Source of the DNA: Anaerolineales bacterium
GTDB lineage: Bacteria > Chloroflexota > Anaerolineae > Anaerolineales > JABWBV01
Direction: 5' to 3'
Length of the DNA: 64,000 bases
Assembly: GCA_020634875.1 (NCBI GenBank)
Contig: JACKAX010000004.1
Span: 1-64,000 of the forward strand
Part shown: positions 44,360-52,472 of the stretch, piece after piece
Numbering within the stretch: the first letter of the stretch is position 1
Layout: each line of letters begins with the position of its first letter
Position numbers and translations under genes: made by a program
Notes under the pieces: model-generated
Told to the model about the DNA's origin: nothing
Databases searched by the model: none
What the model saw: the letters and a program-made list of their open reading frames with translations, nothing else

Positions 44360-44936
44360 ACCCATTATTTTGACCGGGACGCGTGCCCAACTCATTCCTC
44401 AGTCGTTGGACCATCTAGACGCCCTTTACCATGTAGCCGCGTATCCTGAAATCTGGCCCTATATGATCTTGCAAACCACGCCTACTCGTGAACGGTTGGC
44501 GCAGTACATTGCTTCAGGTCTGGCCGATCAAACTGTGGGAACCTGCCTCTCGTTTACAATTGTGGATCAGCAAACCGGCGCTTTGATTGGGAGCACTCGT
44601 CTTTTTGATATAGCAGTTAGCCACCGCCGTGGCGAAATTGGGCATACCTGGCTCACGCCGTCTGTTTGGCGAACGCGAATCAATACCGAATGCAAATATC
44701 TGCTGTTACGTTACGCCTTTGAAACCCTTGACATGATTCGTGTCCAACTTAAGACTGACTCACGCAATATCCGTTCGCAAGCTGCCATTGAGCGTTTGGG
44801 TGCAGTCAAAGAAGGTATTCTTCGCAACCATGTCATCCTCCCCGATGGCTATATTCGCCATTCTGTCATGTATAGCATCACCGACACAGAATGGCCCGAA
44901 GTTAGAAAAAGACTTGAGACTTTCTTATCTTCCTAA
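44349..44936 (+). CDS. GNAT family N-acetyltransferase (RimJ/RimL type)
   Basis: A 195-residue acetyltransferase. The family pattern is seen in the GSTRLFDIAVSHRRGEIGHT core strand and the acetyl-CoA region WRTRINTECKYLLLRYAFE, then QLKTDSRNIRSQAAIERLG with HVILPDGYIRHSVMYSI. This resembles RimJ/RimL and other enzymes that acetylate protein N-termini, amino groups or small amines. It overlaps the Nudix gene by 11 bases and lies before prfB. Confidence 0.9.
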   Translation: MNLEPIILTGTRAQLIPQSLDHLDALYHVAAYPEIWPYMILQTTPTRERLAQYIASGLADQTVGTCLSFTIVDQQTGALIGSTRLFDIAVSHRRGEIGHTWLTPSVWRTRINTECKYLLLRYAFETLDMIRVQLKTDSRNIRSQAAIERLGAVKEGILRNHVILPDGYIRHSVMYSITDTEWPEVRKRLETFLSS

Positions 44937-44998
44937 AAATCCATCCAGATCATTTCAATTTATTAAGCACTGTATGTTATTCACCTGAAAGGAAATCT

Positions 44999-46085
44999 AT
45001 GCAAGACTTGATTACCCGCCTCACCGAGGCAAATGCAAAAATCCACACTCTTCGGGGGCGTCTTTGACCTCGCTCAAAAGGAAGCCGAACTTGAAAAACT
45101 ACAACAAGCATCCGAAGACTCTTCCTTATGGAATGATCCGACGCGTGCGCAGCAGGTAATGAAAAACCTGACCAACTTAAAACGGGAAGTCGAAAGTTGG
45201 CAAACCCTCGCGCAACGTATCCACGACGCCCTCGAACTTGCGCAACTCGAAGATGAATCACTACGCAATGAACTTCAACCTGAAACTGATGCCCTCGAAA
45301 AAGAAGTTGAGCGGCGCGAATTCAACGCCATGCTTTCTGGGCCGTACGATCATGGAAATGCTCTCCTAACGATAAACGCCGGAGCTGGAGGAACCGATGC
45401 TCAGGATTGGGCAGCCATGCTCCAACGTATGTACCTCCGTTGGACCGAACGCAGCGGTTATGAGGCCGAAATCCTTGATGCAACCGAGGGTGAAGTTGCA
45501 GGCACCAAGACCGTCACGATAGCAATAAATGGCGAATATGCCTACGGTTACCTGCGCCCGGAAAAAGGGGTTCACCGTTTGGTGCGTCTCTCGCCCTTTG
45601 ATTCTAATGCCCGGCGACATACCTCATTTGTTCAAGTAGAAGTTCTCCCTCAGATCGAAGATGACACCGAAATTGCACTCAACCCCAACGATCTCAAAAT
45701 TGAAACCTACCGTTCCTCTGGCGCGGGTGGGCAAAACGTCCAAAAGAACGATACCGCCGTACGTATCACTCACCTCCCAACTGGAATTGTCGCCGCCTGC
45801 CAAAACGAGCGTTCCCAAACCCAAAACCGGGAAAATGCTATGAAGGTGCTGAAAGCTCGGCTTTTTGAAATCAAACGCCAGGAACAAGATAAACAAATGG
45901 CAGAATTGCGTGGTGAATATCAAAAAACCGAATGGGGTAGTCAAATCCGTTCGTATGTCCTTCATCCTTACCAGATGGTTAAAGACCACCGGACGGATTA
46001 CGAGACGGGTAATACCCAAGCGGTGTTAGATGGTGATTTAGATGCTTTTATTGAAGCGTATTTACGCGCCAACGTTGGACAATGA
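44999..46085 (+). CDS. prfB: Peptide chain release factor 2, with programmed +1 frameshift
   Basis: RF2 ends translation at UGA and UAA. The main frame (45066 onward) has SPF, the tripeptide that reads the stop codon, in LSPFDSNARRHTSF, and the peptidyl-hydrolysis motif GGQ in SSGAGGQNVQKNDTAVR. Its true start is the ATG at 44999, in a different frame, after GAAAGG. That frame reads 22 codons to CTT, then TGA at 45065-45067. The ribosome slips by +1 on CTTTGAC and continues with GAC (Asp). A G-rich element CGGGGG at 45053-45058, three bases before CTT, matches the internal Shine-Dalgarno of E. coli prfB. The full protein has about 361 residues. Confidence 0.96.
45053..45068 (+). promoter_or_regulatory. 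prfB +1 frameshift site
   Basis: CGGGGGCGTCTTTGAC holds an internal Shine-Dalgarno-like GGGGG, three spacer bases, the slippery CTT, the in-frame TGA and the following C. This is the standard RF2 autoregulatory recoding site: scarce RF2 lets the ribosome shift, abundant RF2 ends translation. Confidence 0.95.
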
Positions 46086-46146
46086 GAAAGACAAAATTAT
46101 CTCGATTTCCCATCCAAATTTGCTTGACAGCCCTTCTCTTGATTCG

Positions 46147-46152
46147 TATAAT
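46147..46152 (+). promoter_or_regulatory. -10 box upstream of rpmF
   Basis: TATAAT with TTGACA at 46121-46126 region (GCTTGACAGCCC) upstream gives a strong sigma-70 promoter. An untranslated leader of about 80 bases leads to rpmF, which has TAGGAG before its ATG. Confidence 0.65.
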
Positions 46153-46240
46153 CGCCTAGCCTGCCTAAGCGCAGGTATTTTTATGAATAAAACAAGTCGA
46201 ACATAGTTCAGACATTCCAAAAGAACTTTAGGAGTTATCC

Positions 46241-46432
46241 ATGGCCCCCCTCCCCAAACGTAAACTTTCCAAAGGTCGCCGCGATCGCCGGCGTGCCCAT
46301 GACGCCCTGAAAGCCCGCAACCTGGTTCAATGCAGTAATTGTGGTCAGATGCGTCTTCCTCATCGTGTTTGCCCGAATTGTGGCTATTACCAAAACCGTG
46401 AAGTAATCGAAATCGAAGCGGAGAAAAAATAA
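46241..46432 (+). CDS. rpmF: 50S ribosomal protein L32
   Basis: A 63-residue ribosomal protein of the large subunit. The basic N-terminus PLPKRKLSKGRRDRRRAHDA is followed by a zinc ribbon with Cys31, Cys34, Cys44 and Cys47 (CSNCG, CPNCG), so this is the zinc-binding form. It has a strong promoter and a good ribosome-binding site. A terminator separates it from fabD. Confidence 0.97.
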   Translation: MAPLPKRKLSKGRRDRRRAHDALKARNLVQCSNCGQMRLPHRVCPNCGYYQNREVIEIEAEKK

Positions 46433-46502
46433 CCTTCAGAATCCCTCATCAGGGTTTTCCCGCGAAGTGGGACATTTTGATACCTGATCTGGAAAGACGC
46501 TC

Positions 46503-46529
46503 AAAAGGCCGTGGGGACACGGCTTTTTT
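46503..46529 (+). terminator. Rho-independent terminator between rpmF and fabD
   Basis: The 6-bp stem GCCGTG (46508-46513) pairs with CACGGC (46518-46523) around GGGA and is followed by six T. It lies 5 bases before the fabD start codon, so fabD either depends on read-through or is attenuated here. Confidence 0.75.
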
Positions 46530-46534
46530 GTTAT

Positions 46535-47479
46535 ATGAATCTCAACCCTGCAAAAACTGCTTTTTTATTCCCCGGACAAGGTTCCCAAGAACTTGGTATG
46601 GGCCGGGATTTGACGATGGATTTCCCCATCGCACGCGCCACTTTTGCACTGGCGGATGTTTTACTCGATTTCTCTCTCTCAGATCTTGCCTGGGATGGCC
46701 CAGACAATGAACTGAACGACACCATTAACACCCAACCGGCAATCCTGGTGCATTCCGTAGCCGCTCTACGTGCTTTTTGGGAACGATACCCGGATTTTAT
46801 TCCTGCGTTTGTCGCAGGGCATTCGATGGGGGAACTTACCACCCTCCTCGCGGCGGGAGTTTTACCTTTTGAAGATGTTCTCTCCTTAGCCCGTACCCGT
46901 GGAGAACTGATGAAACGTGCGGGGGATCAGAATCCCGGCGGAATGGCAGCCCTCCTGGGGTTGGACATCCTGACCGTGGATCGGGTTTGCGCGGAAGCCA
47001 GCACTCTTAATGAAATTGTTCAGGTCGCGAACGATAACTGCCCAGGGCAAGTTGTTGTCTCCGGTTCGGGAAACGCCCTCCGGCGGATGATTCCATTAGC
47101 CCAGGCGGCCGGCGCAAAGAAAATTATCCCCCTCATGGTTAGTATTGCTGCCCATTCCCCTTTAATGTCCCATGCACAGGAAGATTTCAACAAAGCGGTT
47201 GAAACTCTTCCCTTGCAAGACCCAAAAATTCCCATCATTGGCAACGTGACTGCGCGCCCCCTTGCACGTGTTCGTGACTTAGAAGATGATTTGAAAGCTC
47301 AACTCACCTCTCGCGTTCGTTGGACGGAAACTATTGAATACATGGTTGTCCAGGGGGTTGATACCTTTATCGAAATTGGTCCTGGCTCGGTGCTGATTAA
47401 CTTGGTTAAGCGTATAGCACGCGATACCCAGCGCTATTCGCTCGGTAGCCCTGAAGATTTCCACAAACTGACCGGATAG
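46535..47479 (+). CDS. fabD: Malonyl-CoA:ACP transacylase
   Basis: A 315-residue enzyme that moves malonyl from CoA to acyl carrier protein, the entry step of fatty-acid synthesis. FLFPGQGSQELGMGRDL opens the domain; Ser97 is the nucleophile in VAGHSMGELTTLLAAG, and VSIAAHSPLM carries the partner histidine. The conserved Arg region (RTRGELMKRAG) and Gln11-type oxyanion residue are present. The frame extends to 46511, but ATG at 46535 gives the standard N-terminus. It follows rpmF, a common order, but other fab genes are absent. Confidence 0.95.
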   Translation: MNLNPAKTAFLFPGQGSQELGMGRDLTMDFPIARATFALADVLLDFSLSDLAWDGPDNELNDTINTQPAILVHSVAALRAFWERYPDFIPAFVAGHSMGELTTLLAAGVLPFEDVLSLARTRGELMKRAGDQNPGGMAALLGLDILTVDRVCAEASTLNEIVQVANDNCPGQVVVSGSGNALRRMIPLAQAAGAKKIIPLMVSIAAHSPLMSHAQEDFNKAVETLPLQDPKIPIIGNVTARPLARVRDLEDDLKAQLTSRVRWTETIEYMVVQGVDTFIEIGPGSVLINLVKRIARDTQRYSLGSPEDFHKLTG

Positions 47480-47497
47480 CCCAAAAATGATCTCAAT

Positions 47498-47535
47498 AAA
47501 AAGCCTGGGAAGGTGATCACCCTCCCAGGCTTTTT
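47498..47535. terminator. Bidirectional rho-independent terminator
   Basis: A long stem AAAAAGCCTGGGA (47498-47510) pairs with the segment ending at 47535 (TCCCAGGCTTTTT), with a further inner GGTGATCACC. It lies between fabD and the convergent 47547-50999 gene. Confidence 0.9.
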
Positions 47536-47546
47536 ACGTTTTACGG

Positions 47547-50500
47547 TTATTCGCCTGCATGCCACTGCGGACAAGTAATGTGATAGGGGGTCTCCCCGAA
47601 AAACTGTGTCCATTCACTTTGTGTAAAATTTCTTCCTGCTAATTGGCATGCAAGAGAAATCCAATTATCAATATTAACTTCCCATTGATAAACATTTCCA
47701 TCTGTTCCCCCGGCATAAAGCACTTGACCATCTTCGGCAAACACTAGCGCAGAAATATTACCGCCTATACCAGCCAATGGTTCTCCGATGGGTTGGCTAG
47801 TAATCAAATCCCAAAGAATGATAGTAGTATCAGCACTTCCCGATGCCAGGATGCCCCCATCAGGACTAAAAGCCAGACTCGTGACTGCGGCTTCATGCCG
47901 ACTTAAGGGGAGGCCAATTGCTGTCATACTTGCCAAATCCCACAACCAGATGGCTGCATCATCGCTCCCACTCGCCAAACGATCGTTGTCTTTTGAAAAC
48001 GCAATACTGGTTATTTTCCCGGGTTGTCCTAGTAGAAGAGCAGTTTCTTCCTGTAAACCAATATCCCAGACCCTGATCTCTGAACTTTCACAGTCTGTTG
48101 CCGTGGTATGACAGGCACTTGCAGCAAGGTATTGTCCATCGGTGCTAAAGGCTAGACTGTTGATTACTCCGTTCATCGTGAGTTCTATATCCACGCCTGA
48201 TACATAATTTTGAATAACGATCCGCCCCGTAGTATACCCAAGGGCCGAGATACTTCCATCTAGATTCAATGCAGCACTTTGGATCGCTCCTGGGGCAGCA
48301 ATCGCCTCAGGAATTCCGAGATTGGGTTCTAGCAACGGGGCAGCAGGTGCGATTTCCATTTCATTGCGATTCTGGTTGCTTAAGGCGAATGGAGTGCCTT
48401 GTCCATCCAGACTCAAGCTATAAATCGGACCTAAATCGGTTGTCAACACCTCGCTGAGTCGCTGCTCAATGTTAACTTCATATAACTCGACCGTTTTGTC
48501 CCGGCTGGCTGCCGCGAGGACAAGTTTTCCTAAAGAAGGAATAAAAGTTAAGCTATGTACTTCGTTTTTGAAAGGTTTCAGAGTCGTAATTTGCTCGTAT
48601 GTGTTTGTGTCCCATAAAATGATCTCTCGATCTGTCCCCGTGGAGGCTAGAATTTTACCGTCAGCGCTGATTGAAACACTCAGTACCTCTCCCAAATGGC
48701 CGTTCATCGAGGCAATTTGCTGGCTTTCATTGACATTCCATAGCCGCACTGTTTTGTCTGAGCCACCTGATGCCAGTAGGTTGCTATCAGGTCCCCAGGC
48801 TACGCTTTGAACATCTGCAGTATGTCCGCTTAAGGTTCTAAGTGTGTTTAGGGTGGTAGGATCGAGAATGTAAATCAAATCATCTTTGCTTGCTGCAGCG
48901 AGTTTACTTCCATCTGGGGACCAGGCAACTTCAGTCAGCCCGAAGGCTAGGCTTTTCTCAATTTTTTTGTTAGTTTCTGTGTCCAAAATGGCAATTCGCG
49001 CTCCTGAAACCATCGCAAGCCGTTTCCCGTCGGAACTCCAGGCAATCGAGAGAATAACATTTCCTCCGTAGAACTTACTCTTTTGCTTACCCGTTGCCAC
49101 ATCCCAAAAATATATATACCCGTCAATCCCTGCGGAGGCCAGTGTGGTTCCATCCGGGCTGAATGCCAACCCCCAAATGATCCGCCCTCCATTTGCTGTG
49201 AAAGTGTATTCAGGTTTTCCCTCCACAAAATTCCAAATTACGAGAGTACCGTTTTCTCCGCCAAATGCCAGATGCGCACCATCGGGGCTGAGTGCGACAC
49301 TGTATAGGGCGGTCAATTGGTTTGGGACGGGTGGCGTGACGGGGATGATCTGGCGGCTCAATCCTTGTTGTAAAATGGTCAGTAAAGCGTTTTTTGCTTC
49401 CAGCGTGTTGGATGTTCCGTAGGCTTCCAGGCTCAGGAGTGCTGCAAGGTCGGGTTGAGAATCTAGGTAGCTTAGTGACTGGGCAGCACGTTGGCGTGAT
49501 AGAGCGAGGTCGCGTTGCATATTTGCTTCGACGCGGGCGGCCTCAGCAGCTTGACGTTGATTTTCTGCCTCTGCGCGTTGGGTAGAGGCAATTTGTCGCT
49601 GTTGCGCTTCTTCGGCGGCAGCAGTGCTCGCGGCGTTAGCTTGTTGGATAGCGATAGATTTTTGTTCCAGCGCGGCGGTACTGGCGGCTTCGGCAGTCGC
49701 CCGTTGAATTTGTGCGAGGGCCGCGTTAGTTTCTGCGTTTCCACGTTCTGTTGCAGCCAGGGCTGCATAATTTTCAGCTTCGGCTTGGGCAGTTTGGGCT
49801 TGTTTAAGATTTTGCTGGGCGAACCGATAGGAAGAAAAGGCAATGATAGATAAAAAGATGGTGGCAATTAAAGCAAACGAGATGCTTCCCAAAAAGATAC
49901 GTTGCCGGCGTGTAGTTAACCGAGCGTTGAGCGTCTCTTGCACACTAGCATTGATATATTCTTTGTGCAAAGGCGTTGGTTTTGGGTCATCAATTTTGAC
50001 CGATTTCTCTAACCATTTTTCAGCGTTTGAAAGATCGGTGCCGCGGAGGAGAAAACTGACATCCCGCCCAGATTGCGTCCATTCTCCCGCACGAATCATG
50101 AGCCGTGTGTGGTCTTGTACCCACTCTAGATCTGTGTGAATGATACGGAGCATCTCTGGAAGGTTGGTGCCGAGTTCTTCCTCGGAACGCATATAGACCC
50201 AATTGGTAGCCCCAATACTAGGATGAATATGGTCGTCTTTTTCTGCCTCCCGAAACAAAATGGGAATGAGCCTTTTGTTGGCGTTTATCGCTGTTTGTAT
50301 TTCATCCCCACACACCCTCGATTTAAGTGAGTCGGGGCTGATAACAAAAGCAAAAGCATCGGCATTTTCTATCCCCCGTTTAATTTCTGTCCACCAATCT
50401 GACGTCAGGGGGATATTCTCCCAGTCCACCCAAACGTCCAAACCACTTTTTCGAACAGCATCATGTACCTTCTGAACAAATGCCTTGTCCCGTCTTGAGT

Positions 50501-50999
50501 AGGAGATGAATACCTTAACTTGGTTGGTGGTGGTATCTTCCTGAGCGCCTTCCGCGATCTGTTGAGGGATAATGCGGGTAGTAAAAGGCGTAGTCTTTCG
50601 CAACCGTTCAGAAATGGAGCGAGAAAGTTGCAAGGCAATTGCAGGATTCTTTTCGAGTAGTACAACAAAATCCTCCCGATCTAAAGCGAACAATCTGCAA
50701 TCCGTTACTGCCCGTGCACTGGCTGACCGCGGTTTTTCATCCAATAAGGACATCTCACCAAAATAGTCGCCGGGTTTGAACGTGGCTAATACGATTTCTC
50801 GATCTGGCCCTGATTTTTGCGTGATTTCTAGAGAACCATTCAGGATAAAGTATAAGGCATCTCCTTTATCTCCTTCTTGAAAAAGCATGGTTCCTGCTGG
50901 AAGTGAACGTTCATGCACTTCTCCTGCTAAATAAGTAATCAATTCGTCGGGTAAATTTGAGAAAAGAGAGATTTTTTTTAGGGCTTCGAAGATATCCAT
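47547..50999 (-). CDS. Cyclic-nucleotide-binding / TIR / transmembrane / WD40 protein
   Basis: A 1150-residue protein of unusual build. Residues 8-125 form a cyclic-nucleotide-binding domain, with the phosphate cassette GEMSLLDEKPRSASARA at 81-97 and Arg91 at the cyclic-phosphate contact. Residues 161-290 are a TIR domain (VKVFISYSRRDKAF; DVWVDWENI; VISPDSLKSRVCGDEIQTA). Glu233 aligns with the NADase glutamate. After a linker with LLRGTDLSNAEKWL comes a membrane helix (368-388) and an Ala/Glu/Gln-rich coiled coil (about 392-530). Two WD40 propellers follow (about 555-1115, over ten repeats). Start set at ATG 50999 with AAGG upstream. The function is probably signalling or defence; ligand and output are unknown. 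Confidence 0.9.
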   Translation of the reverse strand: MDIFEALKKISLFSNLPDELITYLAGEVHERSLPAGTMLFQEGDKGDALYFILNGSLEITQKSGPDREIVLATFKPGDYFGEMSLLDEKPRSASARAVTDCRLFALDREDFVVLLEKNPAIALQLSRSISERLRKTTPFTTRIIPQQIAEGAQEDTTTNQVKVFISYSRRDKAFVQKVHDAVRKSGLDVWVDWENIPLTSDWWTEIKRGIENADAFAFVISPDSLKSRVCGDEIQTAINANKRLIPILFREAEKDDHIHPSIGATNWVYMRSEEELGTNLPEMLRIIHTDLEWVQDHTRLMIRAGEWTQSGRDVSFLLRGTDLSNAEKWLEKSVKIDDPKPTPLHKEYINASVQETLNARLTTRRQRIFLGSISFALIATIFLSIIAFSSYRFAQQNLKQAQTAQAEAENYAALAATERGNAETNAALAQIQRATAEAASTAALEQKSIAIQQANAASTAAAEEAQQRQIASTQRAEAENQRQAAEAARVEANMQRDLALSRQRAAQSLSYLDSQPDLAALLSLEAYGTSNTLEAKNALLTILQQGLSRQIIPVTPPVPNQLTALYSVALSPDGAHLAFGGENGTLVIWNFVEGKPEYTFTANGGRIIWGLAFSPDGTTLASAGIDGYIYFWDVATGKQKSKFYGGNVILSIAWSSDGKRLAMVSGARIAILDTETNKKIEKSLAFGLTEVAWSPDGSKLAAASKDDLIYILDPTTLNTLRTLSGHTADVQSVAWGPDSNLLASGGSDKTVRLWNVNESQQIASMNGHLGEVLSVSISADGKILASTGTDREIILWDTNTYEQITTLKPFKNEVHSLTFIPSLGKLVLAAASRDKTVELYEVNIEQRLSEVLTTDLGPIYSLSLDGQGTPFALSNQNRNEMEIAPAAPLLEPNLGIPEAIAAPGAIQSAALNLDGSISALGYTTGRIVIQNYVSGVDIELTMNGVINSLAFSTDGQYLAASACHTTATDCESSEIRVWDIGLQEETALLLGQPGKITSIAFSKDNDRLASGSDDAAIWLWDLASMTAIGLPLSRHEAAVTSLAFSPDGGILASGSADTTIILWDLITSQPIGEPLAGIGGNISALVFAEDGQVLYAGGTDGNVYQWEVNIDNWISLACQLAGRNFTQSEWTQFFGETPYHITCPQWHAGE

Positions 51000-51255
51000 A
51001 TACACCTTCTGGTTGCGGCTACAGGTTAAGGAGTACCCACCATTATGAAAAGGTTTGAATTGAGTTTGTGGAATTTTACTCTACTCCTCTTTCTTAGTGG
51101 TGTTATTTTTTCCGCTGTTCCGGTTTCGTGAATAACTATAGAGTAGGATTTTTAAGCGAGGTCTCATCTAAAGAGAAGGCGCAAGCATATGTCCATTTTT
51201 TGCCTTTCCACTATTTGGAAATGGCTCCGTATTCCATCTGAATAATTACGTGTGA

Positions 51256-51261
51256 TATAAT
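51256..51261 (+). promoter_or_regulatory. Extended -10 of a probable leaderless promoter
   Basis: TGA-TATAAT (TG at 51253-51254) lies 9 bases before the ATG of the 51271 gene, with no Shine-Dalgarno, in the divergent gap next to the cNMP-TIR gene. The rest of the gap (51000-51250) shows no other clear feature. Confidence 0.6.
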
Positions 51262-51270
51262 CCGCTTAAC

Positions 51271-51744
51271 ATGGAAGAAAACAAGCCTACTTTACCTCCT
51301 GCAACTCCCCCCGCGCTCCCCTCAACCACAACATCCTCACCCAGCTCTGCCGAATTAGCCCAGCGTCGGAAAATGGTGGTTACTGGGGTCATTGTTGTGC
51401 TCTTCTTGTTGGCGTTGGTGATCGGTTCGGTGGTTTTCCTGCTTCAACCTGCTACCCCAACAGATAAAATTCGCGATATTTTCATCATTTTCATGGCTGT
51501 AGAATCTTTGTTAATCGGATTAGTTCTCGTTATTTTGATTGTCCAACTCGCCCAACTGATTAACCTGCTTCAAAATGAGATAAAGCCTATTTTGACCTCG
51601 ACTAATGAAACTGTGAATACGTTACGGGGTACGGCAGTTTTTCTTAGTGACAACCTGGCTGAACCTGTAATGAAAATCAACGAATTCTTAGCTGCACTTA
51701 CCCAACTTCGTGAGATGCTTGGCTTTGCTAAACGTAAACCATAG
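51271..51744 (+). CDS. Small membrane protein, DUF948-like
   Basis: A 157-residue protein. A Pro/Ser/Thr-rich N-terminus (1-32) precedes two membrane helices (about 36-58, VVTGVIVVLFLLALVIGSVV, and 69-95). A helical tail follows with IKPILTSTNETVNTLRGTAVFLSDN, like DUF948 proteins. These often pair with YtxH proteins, as here, in envelope or general-stress operons, and their biochemical role is unknown. It is expressed from a leaderless-type promoter. Confidence 0.75.
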   Translation: MEENKPTLPPATPPALPSTTTSSPSSAELAQRRKMVVTGVIVVLFLLALVIGSVVFLLQPATPTDKIRDIFIIFMAVESLLIGLVLVILIVQLAQLINLLQNEIKPILTSTNETVNTLRGTAVFLSDNLAEPVMKINEFLAALTQLREMLGFAKRKP

Positions 51745-51819
51745 TAAGCCTTGGATAGCGTTAAAGGCTTTCCTGGCTTTTGCACAACCTGAAAAATCAC
51801 TCAAAAGGAGAAAAATATT

Positions 51820-52287
51820 ATGTCAGACCGTGATAATGATTTTGGCGCATTTTTAACTGGTTTCCTTGTCGGGGGGCTTGTCGGAGCCGCCGTCGCTCTC
51901 TTGATGGCACCTTCATCCGGCGAAGAAACCCGGACTTTGATCAAGGATCGTAGTATTGAACTCAAAGATTTGGCCGTCGAGCGAGCCGAAGCTGCTCGTG
52001 ACCGCGCGATTGCTGCTGCTGAACAAGCCCGCGCTCGCGCCGAGGAACTCGCCGATCAAACCCGCACCCGCTTAGAAGAAACTAGTTCCAACGTGCGTCA
52101 TCATGCTGAAGAATTGGCTACCACCACCAAAGAAAAAGTCTCTGATCTGCAAGAGCGAGGTCGCGTCGTTTTAGAAGAACAAAAAGATCGTTTATCTTCT
52201 GCCATTGAAGCTGGAAAGCAGGCTGCAGAAAAGAAACGTGCAGAAATGACGGGTGGCAGCGAAGACGGCGAAGCCGCCTCTGCCTAA
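51820..52287 (+). CDS. YtxH domain protein
   Basis: A 155-residue protein. The YtxH signature is the Gly-rich helix FLTGFLVGGLVGAAVALLMA and PSSGEETR near residues 10-37. The remaining 110 residues are a long Ala/Glu/Arg-rich coiled coil. Family members are linked to general stress and envelope association; no enzyme activity is known. AAAGGAG gives a good ribosome-binding site. A terminator follows. Confidence 0.9.
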   Translation: MSDRDNDFGAFLTGFLVGGLVGAAVALLMAPSSGEETRTLIKDRSIELKDLAVERAEAARDRAIAAAEQARARAEELADQTRTRLEETSSNVRHHAEELATTTKEKVSDLQERGRVVLEEQKDRLSSAIEAGKQAAEKKRAEMTGGSEDGEAASA

Positions 52288-52307
52288 AACTGTTCATATT
52301 TCCTATC

Positions 52308-52338
52308 AAAGACCGGTTAGAAGAGCCGGTCTTTTTTT
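52308..52338 (+). terminator. Rho-independent terminator
   Basis: The 9-bp stem AAAGACCGG (52308-52316) pairs with 52326-52334 and is followed by a T-run. It ends the DUF948-like/YtxH pair. Confidence 0.85.
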
Positions 52339-52472
52339 CTTAAAATTCTCAACTTAGGAACCTCAATGAATTTCGGCTATCCACATTCTGAACCACCCGA
52401 TAATGGGTGTAAAATAGCCTAAAATTTCCCCAGCAATCCAATCCGTTATATTATTTCCAGGAGTTTCTCCCC

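Noticed and set aside
47547..51005. Complete Pycsar operon
   Set aside because: The cNMP and TIR domains fit a PycTIR-like effector, but no uridylate or cytidylate cyclase gene lies next to it and the WD40 part is foreign to known Pycsar effectors.
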